DNA of 64,000 bases from Lentisalinibacter orientalis (GTDB taxonomy: Bacteria > Pseudomonadota > Gammaproteobacteria > Steroidobacterales > Woeseiaceae). This document shows, piece after piece, positions 63,970 to 64,000 of the stretch; within the stretch, counting starts at the first letter, position 1, and each line of letters opens with the position of its first letter. The position numbers and the translations under genes were made by a program. The stretch lies in contig NZ_JAPDRJ010000001.1 in NCBI RefSeq assembly GCF_040706535.1, forward strand, positions 1 through 64,000, read 5' to 3'. The notes below the pieces were generated by a model. The model was not told the DNA's origin and did not search any database. It saw nothing but the letters and a program-made list of their open reading frames with translations.

Positions 63970-64000
63970 GCAGCCGCCACCCTTTCCACCAGTGGACGCC
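63966..64000 (+). CDS. Start of a further purine-operon gene (cut by window edge)
   Basis: Only MSSRHPFHQWT is visible. It overlaps the uraD stop by ATGA, so it belongs to the operon. Allantoicase or another ureide enzyme would be the expected next step, but the visible residues do not prove it. Confidence 0.5.
   Translation, partial: MSSRHPFHQWT

Noticed and set aside
1..64000. tRNA, rRNA or CRISPR array
   Set aside because: No cloverleaf-like stretch with a T-loop core, no rRNA-like sequence and no regularly spaced direct repeats were noticed on reading; a tRNAscan or CRISPR finder run was not possible.

Overview
The window reads as a contiguous stretch of a high-GC (roughly two-thirds G+C by eye) Gram-negative chromosome. 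A TonB-dependent receptor, several lipobox proteins, Tat signals, PlsB, FadA/SCP-X-type thiolases and GTAG-type REP palindromes point to a gammaproteobacterium. The REP type resembles those of xanthomonad/pseudomonad-like lineages, but I cannot name a genus. I see no tRNA, rRNA, CRISPR array, phage or complete insertion sequence.

Region 1 (1-11 kb) is an acyl-CoA/oxidative catabolic cluster: an acyl-CoA ligase (cut by the left edge), two SDR dehydrogenases, an SCP-X-type thiolase, a DsbA/kappa-GST-type isomerase, a FadA-type thiolase whose second catalytic Cys is Ser, a DUF1295 membrane reductase, a tandem HxlR regulator, a nitronate monooxygenase and PaaN. Four promoters in this cluster share an operator-like motif, so it looks like one regulon, perhaps controlled by the HxlR protein. 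Region 2 (11-20.5 kb) holds plsB, a cysteine synthase-glutaredoxin fusion with a 38-residue membrane peptide upstream, a large hybrid PAS/GAF histidine kinase, an OmpR-type response regulator and a ferritin-like diiron protein. Three promoters here share a 46-bp motif with 11-bp-phased repeats, as expected for the response regulator.

Region 3 (20.5-46.7 kb) is a nucleoside and nucleic-acid scavenging island: upp, tdk, two NupC transporters, deoB, a lipoprotein amidohydrolase, add, deoA, cdd, an e(P4)-type phosphatase lipoprotein, a SulP transporter, ppa, an endonuclease-family lipoprotein, a beta-propeller lipoprotein, a TonB-dependent receptor, a cupin, deoD, deoC and a split two-gene aldehyde dehydrogenase. 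The same strand continues into a periplasmic module: a Tat-exported flavin amine oxidase, a Sec-exported RidA and a diheme cytochrome c, then a HAD hydrolase. Region 4 (46.7-54.8 kb) is mixed: a P2-type ATPase, an AhpD-like protein, an orphan vapB with a broken vapC, an MSOX-like oxidase, a MAPEG protein, a TPR protein and a P450. Region 5 (54.8-64 kb) has an adenosine kinase facing a tightly coupled purine-degradation operon (HIU hydrolase, XdhA/B/C, PuuD, PuuE, UraD and the start of one more gene). Together, regions 3 and 5 would take extracellular nucleotides through nucleosides and bases to central carbon (deoxyribose branch) and to allantoate (purine branch).

Two things stand out beyond the genes. 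REP palindromes recur eight times and supply stop codons for four genes. Two pairs of them bracket a 167-nt element whose helices are preserved by compensatory base changes while its 80-nt apex is almost invariant, which is the pattern of a structured RNA or folding DNA element that I do not recognise.
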